Positions 1 to 5,130 of a stretch of DNA of 5,130 bases are shown in pieces. The position numbers were made by a program, and so were the translations under genes. Source of the DNA: Filomicrobium sp. (lineage in GTDB: Bacteria; Pseudomonadota; Alphaproteobacteria; Rhizobiales; Hyphomicrobiaceae); the NCBI GenBank assembly GCA_021775655.1, contig JAJFHK010000052.1:1-5130 (forward strand). The letters are read 5' to 3'. How positions within the stretch are numbered: the stretch's first letter is position 1; the number at the start of each line of letters is the position of its first letter. The notes beneath the pieces are model-generated. The model did not search any database and was not told the DNA's origin. It was given only the letters and a program-made list of their open reading frames with translations.

Positions 1-1255
1 TGATTGGCGCAACCAATGGCTCACGTGCGGACGTGCTCGGCAACAGCTCCTCACGCCCCTTTATCAGCGCCTGCAGCTCGCCGTGAATCTCATCGACCTT
101 TACTTGCGGAACCGCGCCCGGAGACTTCTCGTAGCGCGACAAGATCGTGCGGTTTTTGGCGATGCGCGCCTCGGTCTCGGCAATCTGACTCACGATATTG
201 GCGCGGTCCGATTCTTCTATATATGTCTCGACTTGCCCAAGGACCTGACCGGCTTCCACCCGCATGCCGACAAAGCCCGCGCGCTCGCCTGCGGCGAGGT
301 ACCGGCCCGGCCGGTTTGACTGGACACGTCCGATATTTTGCGGGCCGACCGTCACTCTCCCGCTCATTTCGATACTTTTCGAAGCCTTGCTGCGCGCTAC
401 GACCTGCGTGCGAATGGATAAGAGGTGCTGCGTCGCCTTGGGAATGAACAGCGTAGCATCGGGCATGCGCTGCGGCTGGTCGGTGGCCATCGTCGAGGGA
501 ACCGACGGTAGTGCGGCCTGCTGGGACTCTGCTGCCGCTGCAGGATCAGAAGCGCCTATCGCGACGACGATTGCCAAGATCACCGCCGCGCCTGTATTCC
601 GTCGCAAGGGCGTGACCTGGCTCTGGGCAGACGGAGCCGTTTTCGGCGCGTCGCTATCTGCAGTCTTTCCTCCGCTCCTGGAGACTGACGGCTCGCGCCT
701 GCCACCGGCAAATAGGAGTGTCAGCAGGATGCCGCCAACGAAGCTCATCGCGACAGCCCATAGTAGGCGTTGATCTTCAATGAAGGCCTCATACCACGCG
801 ACTGGTGCGGGGGTTTTGGCGAGCGACTGCTCCAGGCTCTGCGGTACTTCCAGGCGTCCGGTCAGTAGATCCTCAACGCCATCCGCCAGCTTGAGGGAAA
901 AGATGAGGTCAACGGTCGCGCCCTTGGCAATCCACGGGGCCGCAAGGGTGAACACGCCGGGGCCTTCGGACTTGGCCTCAATGCTGTCAGCATCCGACGA
1001 AACCGTCATCTTCGCACCGACCAACGGCTCGTTGGTCGCGAACTCATGCAGGAAGACTGTCAAACGTTCCTTGCCGGAAAGCACACCGACAAGCTCCAAA
1101 TCGGGCGTGACCGCAATGATGCGCGGAGCAACCGGCAGGTTTAGGGGCGGGGGTTTGTCGTGGTCGTGGCCCTCATGCGCATTGGCAGAAAACCCCACCA
1201 GGATCGCTAGTAGGCCGCAAATTATGGCCAGCCCGTAGATGTACGCCCTGTTCAT
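1..1255 (-). CDS. RND efflux periplasmic adaptor (HlyD/CusB/CzcB type) with N-terminal extension, 3' end outside window
   Basis: The frame is open from ATG at 1255 to the window edge: 418 codons, C-terminus missing. Residues 1-26 form a signal peptide or anchor ending ANA, followed by the metal-ligand-like stretch HEGHDHDK (27-34). Residues about 38-138 look like a small beta-rich periplasmic domain. A strong hydrophobic helix follows at 164-185, then a polar linker, then a second signal-like segment (two Arg at 218-219, hydrophobic core 222-235, AAAA at 239-242). The adaptor proper begins near 266 (DATLFIPKATQ), with a lipoyl-like part (GRVQSNRPGRY, VEAGQVLGQVET), a helical hairpin region, and the start of the second lipoyl half (PLVAPI) at the edge. 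Adaptors of this family link an inner-membrane RND pump to an outer-membrane channel, here probably for divalent metal or copper. The pump gene is expected beyond position 1. AAAGAG lies just upstream of the start; the next ATG upstream (1260) hits a stop at once. Confidence 0.88.
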   Translation of the reverse strand, partial: MNRAYIYGLAIICGLLAILVGFSANAHEGHDHDKPPPLNLPVAPRIIAVTPDLELVGVLSGKERLTVFLHEFATNEPLVGAKMTVSSDADSIEAKSEGPGVFTLAAPWIAKGATVDLIFSLKLADGVEDLLTGRLEVPQSLEQSLAKTPAPVAWYEAFIEDQRLLWAVAMSFVGGILLTLLFAGGRREPSVSRSGGKTADSDAPKTAPSAQSQVTPLRRNTGAAVILAIVVAIGASDPAAAAESQQAALPSVPSTMATDQPQRMPDATLFIPKATQHLLSIRTQVVARSKASKSIEMSGRVTVGPQNIGRVQSNRPGRYLAAGERAGFVGMRVEAGQVLGQVETYIEESDRANIVSQIAETEARIAKNRTILSRYEKSPGAVPQVKVDEIHGELQALIKGREELLPSTSAREPLVAPI

Positions 1256-1368
1256 CGCATCTCTTTTTCTGGTCGACCCTCGACAGACTGTCACCATTGC
1301 ATCGGCACGTTGCAGGCAGATTTCGCAATTGTTTCACTCTGTAACAGAGAACGCGGCGAAGGATTTCA
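1256..1368 (-). promoter_or_regulatory. Intergenic leader of the adaptor gene with two short perfect dyads
   Basis: This 113-base gap contrasts with the 3-base gap between the two upstream genes, so the adaptor may have its own control. It contains the inverted repeats CTCTGT-A-ACAGAG (1337-1349) and GACAG-A-CTGTC (1282-1292), both with a single central base. They could be operator half-sites for a dimeric regulator. I see no convincing -35/-10 pair and no hairpin followed by a T-run. The regulatory role is inferred from position and symmetry only. Confidence 0.3.
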
Positions 1369-2091
1369 TCACAGGAACACCTCGCGCAGACCGAATGCCA
1401 GCAGCAACAGCCCCGCAGCCGCCTCGAGTGCACGTCCGGTCGCCGGTAAGGTTGTCCCGCGACGGGCGAGTAGCCAGGCAAGGCGGCCTCTGGCCAAAAC
1501 AGACAGTGCAGCCAGAACTGACAACGTCAGCGCCACGCCGAGCATCATGGCGAACGCAAAGACAAGGCCGGCCTCTGGCACTCCACGGGTGATTGCCAAC
1601 ACCATCGCGAACAACGTCAACGGGCATGGGATGAGGCCCGCGATCACTCCGAACATAGCGCCATTCTCGTGATGCCGCGACATGAAGCCCCAGGCCCGCG
1701 CGATCATCCATAAACCGATCAGGGCGATGAGGCCCCTGCTCAGGTCCTCGATGAGCGGAGCGCGGCCCGCGCCAACCAGGGTGCGCGTAACGAGCGGCAA
1801 CGCCAGCACAGCGACAAGCACAGCGGAAAGAATGTGTGTGAATGAGAGCACGGCTGCGACGCAGATACCGCGTGCGACCGAAAGGCTGGAGCCTGCAACA
1901 TAGGAGGCCAGAATCGTCTTGCTGTGTCCTGGCGTCAGCGCGTGAACGGCGCCAAAGAGAACGCCAAGCGGCATGACGGCAGCCAGATTTAGCCAGTCGC
2001 CAGTTTGTGCGAAGGCTGAGAGGTCGGCGCCGACGCTCCGTTTGATCTCGCCCTGGATCGCAATCAGAGCGCCAAGAATGTCGCTCGCCAT
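1369..2091 (-). CDS. Nickel/cobalt efflux permease, NicO/RcnA family
   Basis: A 240-aa multi-spanning inner-membrane protein. NicO/RcnA members export Ni(II) and Co(II) from the cytoplasm. Family signatures are visible: HALTPGHSK at 50-58 (His50 and His56) in an early membrane segment, Thr85-His86 in the next helix, HHENG at 140-144 on a loop, and the Pro-Cys-Pro turn at 155-157 starting the following helix. About six hydrophobic segments are apparent. E. coli RcnA is somewhat longer because of a histidine-rich loop; here that loop is reduced to two adjacent histidines. The start ATG lies three bases after the stop of the upstream MFS gene, with a purine-rich GGGCAGGG about ten bases before it, so the two genes are almost certainly co-transcribed. 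Substrate is inferred from the family; related NicO proteins can also serve nickel uptake or urease maturation. Confidence 0.85.
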   Translation of the reverse strand: MASDILGALIAIQGEIKRSVGADLSAFAQTGDWLNLAAVMPLGVLFGAVHALTPGHSKTILASYVAGSSLSVARGICVAAVLSFTHILSAVLVAVLALPLVTRTLVGAGRAPLIEDLSRGLIALIGLWMIARAWGFMSRHHENGAMFGVIAGLIPCPLTLFAMVLAITRGVPEAGLVFAFAMMLGVALTLSVLAALSVLARGRLAWLLARRGTTLPATGRALEAAAGLLLLAFGLREVFL

Positions 2092-2094
2092 CTG

Positions 2095-3432
2095 CTACGC
2101 CCTGCCCGGCCAGTTGCGGTGATGTTCGTCGATGATAAAGCGGTGCGCATGACGCTTTTCCCCTGGAATTGCGTGCTCACGCCAATGGGGATGACCCGGG
2201 TCCAGGTCCGGATGGCTATGCTCGATGATCTCGGGATCGTTTGCGGGCCAGACCAGCACCGCCAGCGCAAGCCCCATGCTGGCGAGGAAGGCAGCGACGA
2301 GAAATGCCATGCTCCAACTGGCAGTTGCTCCGAGCCAACCGACCAGCGGATAGGTGACAAGCCAGCATGCATGCGAAAGCGCAAACTGTGCAGCAAACAG
2401 GGCAGGCCGGCCAGCCTCGTTCGACGAGCGACGCAATAGGCGCCCGCTTGGCGTGAGGATTGCCGAATACGACACTCCCAACAGCAGCCAGGCGGCGTGC
2501 AACGCCCACCATCCCGCAGGTGCAACCACTGAAACGGCGCTCAAGCCGCCTAATCCGGCGATGATACCAAGACCGCCAGCGAGCATCACGGTGCGATCCG
2601 TCCGTCGCGCAAGCAGCGGCGGAAGCGCCAGGGCGGCTGCCATCGAGCCCGCTCCAAATACCGCCAGCGCGAATGCGACGTCGGTTGCGTCGCCCCCGAG
2701 CACTGAACGCACGTACACCACAGTATTGACAATCACCATTGCGCCGCCCGCTGCTGCGGCAAGGTTGAGCGCCAAGAGCCCGCGCAATCGTGGCGTTGCG
2801 AGGTGGTTGCGCAAGCCACGTGTCGTTCGCTCGAAGAACCCTGATTTTTGCGTTTGTGTCACAACCGACGGCAGCGTCACCGAAGCGACGAGCAGCGCAG
2901 AGGCAACGAACCCGATCACGGTGCCCGCAAACAGCCAGTGAAAGCTGATGACTGCGAGCAGCGCGGCGGCAAGCGCGGGGCTGATCAGGCTCTCCAGATC
3001 GTAGGCCAGTCGCGACAGCGACAACGCCTTTGTGTCTTCGCGGTCATCCGGCAGGATATCGGGGATCGTCGCCTGGAATGTCGGCGTGAACGCTGCGGAC
3101 GAAGCCTGCAAAAGGAAGATGAGCACATATATCTGCCAGAGTTCCGAGATGAACGGTAGCAGGAGGGCGATGGCGGCGCGCACGAGGTCGAGAGCGATCA
3201 AGAACGGCCGACGCGGCACGAGGTTCGCAAAGCCGCCGACGACCGGAGCAATGCCAACATAAGCGATCATCTTAATGGCGAGCGCCGTACCGAGAACAAG
3301 ACCAGCATCAGCGCCAGCCAGCTCGTAAGCTAGAAGGCCGAGCGCGACGGTCAGCAGGCCGGTACCGACAGGCGCGATGACCTGGGCGGTGAACAGGCGT
3401 CTATACGTAGCATTGCGGAGCGGGATGAACAT
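2095..3432 (-). CDS. MFS transporter with histidine-rich C-terminus, NreB-like nickel exporter
   Basis: A 445-aa major facilitator superfamily protein with about twelve hydrophobic segments. A motif-A-like loop, GFANLVPRR (67-75), sits between helices 2 and 3. The last 45 residues (401-445) are hydrophilic and contain nine histidines (405, 407, 414, 416, 420, 428, 430, 437, 438). That tail is the hallmark of NreB, a proton-driven nickel-resistance exporter in which the histidine tail binds nickel. It is first in a minus-strand cluster and is followed three bases later by a NicO-type permease, which supports a nickel/cobalt role. The start ATG at 3432 begins MFIPLRNATYRRLF, a normal MFS N-terminus, with only a weak AGG upstream. 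Export of other cations, or of siderophores (some related MFS exporters), cannot be excluded from sequence alone. Confidence 0.85.
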   Translation of the reverse strand: MFIPLRNATYRRLFTAQVIAPVGTGLLTVALGLLAYELAGADAGLVLGTALAIKMIAYVGIAPVVGGFANLVPRRPFLIALDLVRAAIALLLPFISELWQIYVLIFLLQASSAAFTPTFQATIPDILPDDREDTKALSLSRLAYDLESLISPALAAALLAVISFHWLFAGTVIGFVASALLVASVTLPSVVTQTQKSGFFERTTRGLRNHLATPRLRGLLALNLAAAAGGAMVIVNTVVYVRSVLGGDATDVAFALAVFGAGSMAAALALPPLLARRTDRTVMLAGGLGIIAGLGGLSAVSVVAPAGWWALHAAWLLLGVSYSAILTPSGRLLRRSSNEAGRPALFAAQFALSHACWLVTYPLVGWLGATASWSMAFLVAAFLASMGLALAVLVWPANDPEIIEHSHPDLDPGHPHWREHAIPGEKRHAHRFIIDEHHRNWPGRA

Positions 3433-3554
3433 GGCGCCTGTCTAGCGAGAAAACCAGCCAGCCTGAAGGCGCTGGCATTGAGAGTGCTTGGACAATTCGG
3501 TGCTTGCACGCGAGGGCAAGCTTCTAGCGCGCCAAGCAACGACTCCAAAGCCTT
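3433..3554. promoter_or_regulatory. Divergent spacer between the nickel-export cluster and the integrase, with nested inverted repeats
   Basis: The promoter of the minus-strand metal cluster should lie here. Three inverted repeats are present: GCCAGC/GCTGGC (3457-3462 with 3471-3476), GCTTGC/GCAAGC (3502-3507 with 3516-3521) and an outer TGCTTGG/CCAAGCA (3485-3491 with 3532-3538) that encloses the second. The first two both have 6-base arms and 8-base loops. The 7-mer TCTAGCG occurs directly repeated at 3441 and 3523. These could be operators, leader hairpins or recombinase binding sites. No clear -35/-10 pair stands out on either strand. Confidence 0.35.
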
Positions 3555-4151
3555 GTGAACCTAATGACGAGAGCAATATTGGGGGCTTCGGTTGAGGGAA
3601 TCCCTGCTGCTGACCGCCACACTTACTTGTGGGACGACAAGCTCCCGCGCTCCGGCGTGAAAGTAACGCCGACCGGAAAGCGCGTTTATATCACCCAATA
3701 TCGTGTAGGGGGCCGGAAAGGCCGCACCAGACGGATCACGATTGGCCAGCATGGCGTGAAGACCGAGCACCAGGCGCGGAAGGAAGCTAAGATTCTGTTG
3801 GGTGAGGCTCAAGCAGGCAACGACCCTGCATCTCAACGCGATAAGGTCCGGGATGCCGGGACCTTCGGGAATTCCATCGACCGATTTCTTTCAGAGTACG
3901 TCGAGGGGAAGCTCAAGGAGAAGACGGCCACTGAATATCGCCGGGTCATCAAGTTGCATCTGCCCAGCCCCCTCCGCAACCGGCTGCTGACGGACATCAA
4001 CCGTGCTGACATCTCGCGCCTGCATTATGAAATGAAGCAGCACCAAGCCGTGGCGACGCCAAGCGCCGCCGGGTCACCGTCTACACACTTCAAAAGCAGC
4101 GGGGCCCGTCCGACCGTACGGCGTCCTGGGCAGCTCGATCTCTTTGATTGA
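3555..4151 (+). pseudogene. Truncated tyrosine recombinase (DUF4102-type phage/island integrase) lacking the catalytic domain
   Basis: The 198-codon frame keeps the N-terminal half of an integrase. Residues about 20-90 match the DUF4102 arm-binding domain (YLWDDKLPRSGVKVTP, then KRVYITQYR and RRITIGQHG). Residues about 103-162 match the SAM-like core-binding domain (TFGNSIDRFLSEY, KTATEYRRVIKLHLPS, DISRLHYEMK). After residue 162 the similarity stops and a low-complexity tail ending GQLDLFD runs to TGA. The catalytic domain with the R-H-R-Y residues is absent; full-length members are about 400 aa. GTG at 3555 or ATG at 3564 could be the start (the latter gives MTRAILG, closer to the family); neither has a good ribosome binding site, and an in-frame TAG lies at 3525. 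Such enzymes integrate genomic islands, often at tRNA genes, but no tRNA is seen here. It is probably a remnant that once mobilised this region. Confidence 0.8.
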
Positions 4152-4156
4152 TCGAG
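4134..4156. repeat. Inverted repeat across the stop codon of the truncated integrase
   Basis: CTCGATC (4134-4140) and GATCGAG (4150-4156) are perfect 7-base inverted arms around a 9-base loop that includes most of the TGA stop. It could form a hairpin, but no T-run follows, so it is not a standard intrinsic terminator. It could equally mark a recombination or deletion junction, since integrase similarity ends shortly before it. Confidence 0.35.
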
Positions 4157-4185
4157 ACGGGAAACAACAGCTCAAGGAAAGAAAA

Positions 4186-4306
4186 ATGGGAAAGATAACT
4201 CCGCGCTGCGGCGCCAAGGACGCCAGAGGGGCGTAAACGCATCGCCGAGGCTAACCGGAGGAGCTGGGAGACCTGGACCAAGAAGAACCGATCGCGCAGA
4301 GACTGA
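4186..4306 (+). pseudogene. Broken remnant resembling small HGGxSTG-motif proteins
   Basis: A short frame opens at ATG 4186 behind a good ribosome binding site (AAGGAAAG, about 5 bases upstream). It reads MGKITPRCGAKDARGA and stops at 4234-4236. In the next frame, 4199-4306 encodes PRTPEGRKRIAEANRRSWE and a basic tail ending at TGA. Small alphaproteobacterial and phage proteins of the HGGxSTG type begin with a CGAK-T-R-G-PC motif, then have HGG-STGP directly before a T-EGR-RIAEA-RRRW segment. Both ends of that pattern are present here, but the roughly 25-residue middle with the HGG motif is missing and the frames differ, as expected after an internal deletion. The function of the family is not known to me. 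The two coding stretches overlap by a few codons, so the first part could be coincidence. The lysine/arginine-rich second part is the firmer evidence. Confidence 0.42.
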
Positions 4307-4481
4307 CAAGCCTCCGAATTATTCGTTTTGACTCACCCATATTCGACATGCGTCCCCGAAGCCAACCAAGTCAAAGTCCATGACGCCCGCGCGGGCGCGC
4401 GCATAGCGTCAGAAAAGTCCACCTGATTGCGGTTAGACCGCGACTTGGTCTCGGCGGCGGAAACTGGAAGGTATGCGAACT
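4307..4481. other. Non-coding stretch with GC palindromes between the element remnant and the RHH gene
   Basis: I see no supportable gene here. The region holds the 12-base palindrome GCCCGCGCGGGC (4385-4396) inside an outer pair TGACGC/GCGTCA (4381-4386 with 4406-4411), and two mutually exclusive small hairpins, GCGGT/ACCGC (4429-4441) and AGACC/GGTCT (4435-4451). It lies 3' of genes on both strands. None of the stems is followed by a T-run on either strand, so rho-independent termination is not supported. Confidence 0.4.
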
Positions 4482-4703
4482 TTACTTTCTCTTCAGCCGT
4501 TTGATCTCGCTTCGAACGGCCCGGCGAACGATTTCGCCTTTCGAGGTTCCTTCCGCCTTCGAAACTTCGTCAAGCGCTTTGAGCGTGTCGGGATCGAACA
4601 TGACCGGCAGCGGTCGCTTGCGTTCGCCCGATGCCAATGGCGGGCGCCCCAACCGAACACGTTTCGTCTTTGAACCACTCGATCCAGCCACCGGTTGAAC
4701 CAC
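4482..4703 (-). CDS. Ribbon-helix-helix (CopG/Arc-like) DNA-binding protein
   Basis: A 73-aa basic protein. After a flexible, positively charged N-terminus (residues 1-30, including RLGRPP, an AT-hook-like GRP element at 19-21), the fold reads as a classic RHH: beta strand LPVMF (32-36), helix 1 DPDTLKALDEVSKAEG (37-52), turn TSKG (53-56), and helix 2 EIVRRAVRSEIKRL (57-70), ending in lysines and arginines. RHH proteins dimerise, insert the strand pair into the DNA major groove, and usually repress their own promoter. Many are antitoxins or plasmid copy/partition regulators. No toxin frame follows on the minus strand, so it may be a stand-alone regulator. The start is GTG at 4703, directly after an in-frame TGA (4704-4706); GAGG lies about 13 bases upstream, so translation initiation may be weak. 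A divergent small gene faces it across an AT-rich palindrome. Confidence 0.8.
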   Translation of the reverse strand: MVQPVAGSSGSKTKRVRLGRPPLASGERKRPLPVMFDPDTLKALDEVSKAEGTSKGEIVRRAVRSEIKRLKRK

Positions 4704-4762
4704 TCAATTCATGGCCTCGAAGATTGCCGTTTCGGCTCTGGCGAGAACGCCAAATTGATGAC

Positions 4763-4784
4763 AAATATATATTATAATATATTT
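4763..4784. promoter_or_regulatory. AT-only promoter/operator with a perfect 16-base palindrome
   Basis: A run of 22 bases contains only A and T in an otherwise GC-rich window. Its core, 4767-4782, reads atatattataatatat and is its own reverse complement. TATAAT-type -10 elements are readable on both strands. TTGATG (4755-4760) on the plus strand and TTGCTA on the minus strand (upstream, near 4793) are possible weak -35 partners with 17-base spacing to a TATATT/TATATA box. It sits 64 bases from the RHH start and 38 bases from the divergent gene's start, so it can be a shared bidirectional promoter and an operator for the RHH dimer. The function is inferred. Confidence 0.5.
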
Positions 4785-4819
4785 ACGCTAGCAATCCCCT
4801 ACATTCTGAAGAGGTCCGC

Positions 4820-4981
4820 ATGCGTGGATTAGATGATTCACTTGCGGAAAGGCTAGGCGTCGCGATTGCAGACGCAATTCTGTTCCTCCCTGTCACCGCG
4901 ATTGCCGGTTGGCGATATGGTCGTGAACAACTTGCCGACGCTGGCCTGGTCGGGCAGAAGTCTGAGCAGGGCAACTCATAG
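4820..4981 (+). CDS. Small hypothetical protein, possibly the 5' part of a longer gene cut by TAG
   Basis: A 53-codon frame with a strong ribosome binding site (GAAGAGG, spaced about 6 bases from the ATG). The product is acidic at the N-terminus (MRGLDDSLAERLG), has a mainly apolar stretch at about 14-29 (VAIADAILFLPVTAIA, with one Asp) that could be an amphipathic or membrane-associated helix, then WRYGREQ and a polar Gln/Ser-rich end. I do not recognise the family. It is transcribed away from the RHH gene across a shared AT-rich promoter region, which suggests it could be under RHH control. The terminating TAG is followed in the same frame by 49 further open, protein-like codons, so the natural gene may be longer and this version nonsense-truncated. 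The alternative is a genuine short protein with a chance open frame after it. Confidence 0.55.
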   Translation: MRGLDDSLAERLGVAIADAILFLPVTAIAGWRYGREQLADAGLVGQKSEQGNS

Positions 4982-5130
4982 ACCGATGACAACTCTATTT
5001 CGGCGCCATCGGCAGCGGAGCCAAGTGCACCGAACGTTATAGATTGGGCGCGCGAATTCGAAGCGCGTCACGGCCGCAAGCCAAAAGTCGTGGAGGTCCA
5101 GGAAAAGTTCGGATTGGCAAAGACCACAGC
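4982..5130 (+). pseudogene. In-frame continuation of the small gene after TAG, HTH-like C-terminus, runs off the window
   Basis: In the same phase as the frame starting at 4820, 49 codons after the TAG are open to the window end. They read TDDNSISAPSAAEPSAPN (a linker), then VIDWAREFEARHGRKPKVV and EVQEKFGLAKTTA. The last part looks like a helix-turn-helix with the turn at FGLAKTT, of the kind found in small DNA-binding or resolvase-like proteins. There is no ATG in this stretch. The only in-frame alternative starts are GTG at 5090 and TTG at 5114, both inside the HTH-like part and without a clear ribosome binding site. This favours one gene interrupted by a nonsense codon (for example CAG to TAG) over a second gene. 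The identity of the intact protein is unknown to me. Confidence 0.45.

Noticed and set aside
4..1238. Several plus-strand open frames of 78-169 codons
   Set aside because: They lie antisense to the adaptor gene, which has clear domain structure throughout. The plus-strand translations are Arg/Ser/Pro-rich with no recognisable motifs.
2064..3262. Long alternative frames on both strands across the MFS gene
   Set aside because: They are shadows of a GC-rich gene; only the 445-codon frame gives regular membrane segments and the histidine tail.
3351..3548. 65-codon minus-strand frame over the spacer and the MFS N-terminus
   Set aside because: It overlaps the well-supported MFS start in another frame and has no recognisable motif or good ribosome binding site.
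3433..3554. tRNA gene as integrase attachment site
   Set aside because: DUF4102-type integrases often sit by tRNA genes, but no cloverleaf or T-loop sequence (GGTTCRANNCC type) is readable here.
4385..4396. GC palindrome as a rho-independent terminator
   Set aside because: The stem has no loop of its own and no T-run follows on either strand.
4473..4673. Plus-strand frames opposite the RHH gene
   Set aside because: The minus-strand RHH reading has a clear fold pattern; the plus-strand frames have none.
4783..4992. 69-codon minus-strand frame opposite the small gene
   Set aside because: It is Ser/Arg/Pro-rich with no motif, and would run through the divergent promoter; the plus-strand frame has a strong ribosome binding site.
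4986..5042. ATG at 4986 as the start of a second small gene
   Set aside because: Its frame stops after about 18 codons with no ribosome binding site, while the HTH-like sequence is in the phase of the upstream small gene.

Overview
The window is GC-rich and proteobacterial in character. The gene set (NicO permease, NreB-like MFS exporter, RND adaptor with a histidine-rich N-terminus, DUF4102-type integrase) fits an alphaproteobacterium, probably Rhizobiales or a relative. That placement is an inference from gene style, not from a phylogenetic marker. There is no rRNA, tRNA or CRISPR array.

Left part (1-3432, all minus strand): a metal-export gene cluster, read right to left. First comes a 445-aa major facilitator protein with a nine-histidine C-terminal tail, as in the nickel exporter NreB. 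Three bases later comes a 240-aa NicO/RcnA-family nickel/cobalt efflux permease. After a 113-base gap with two short dyads comes an RND periplasmic adaptor (HlyD/CusB/CzcB type) that runs off the left edge. Two proteins would move Ni(II)/Co(II) from cytoplasm to periplasm. The adaptor, with an RND pump presumably encoded beyond position 1, would carry metal across the outer membrane. The metal is inferred from family and histidine content only. No metal regulator is seen.

Middle (3433-4481): a 122-base divergent spacer rich in inverted repeats, then a plus-strand tyrosine recombinase that keeps its arm-binding and core-binding domains but has lost its catalytic domain. Just after it lies a short broken remnant resembling HGGxSTG-motif proteins, then about 175 bases of non-coding DNA with palindromes. 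This looks like the decayed edge of an integrated element next to the metal cargo.

Right part (4482-5130): a minus-strand ribbon-helix-helix (CopG/Arc-like) regulator and a plus-strand small gene, divergently arranged around a very AT-rich stretch containing a perfect 16-base palindrome that could be the shared promoter/operator. The small gene ends at an in-frame TAG after 53 codons, but the same frame stays open and protein-like to the window edge. It may be one gene broken by a nonsense mutation.
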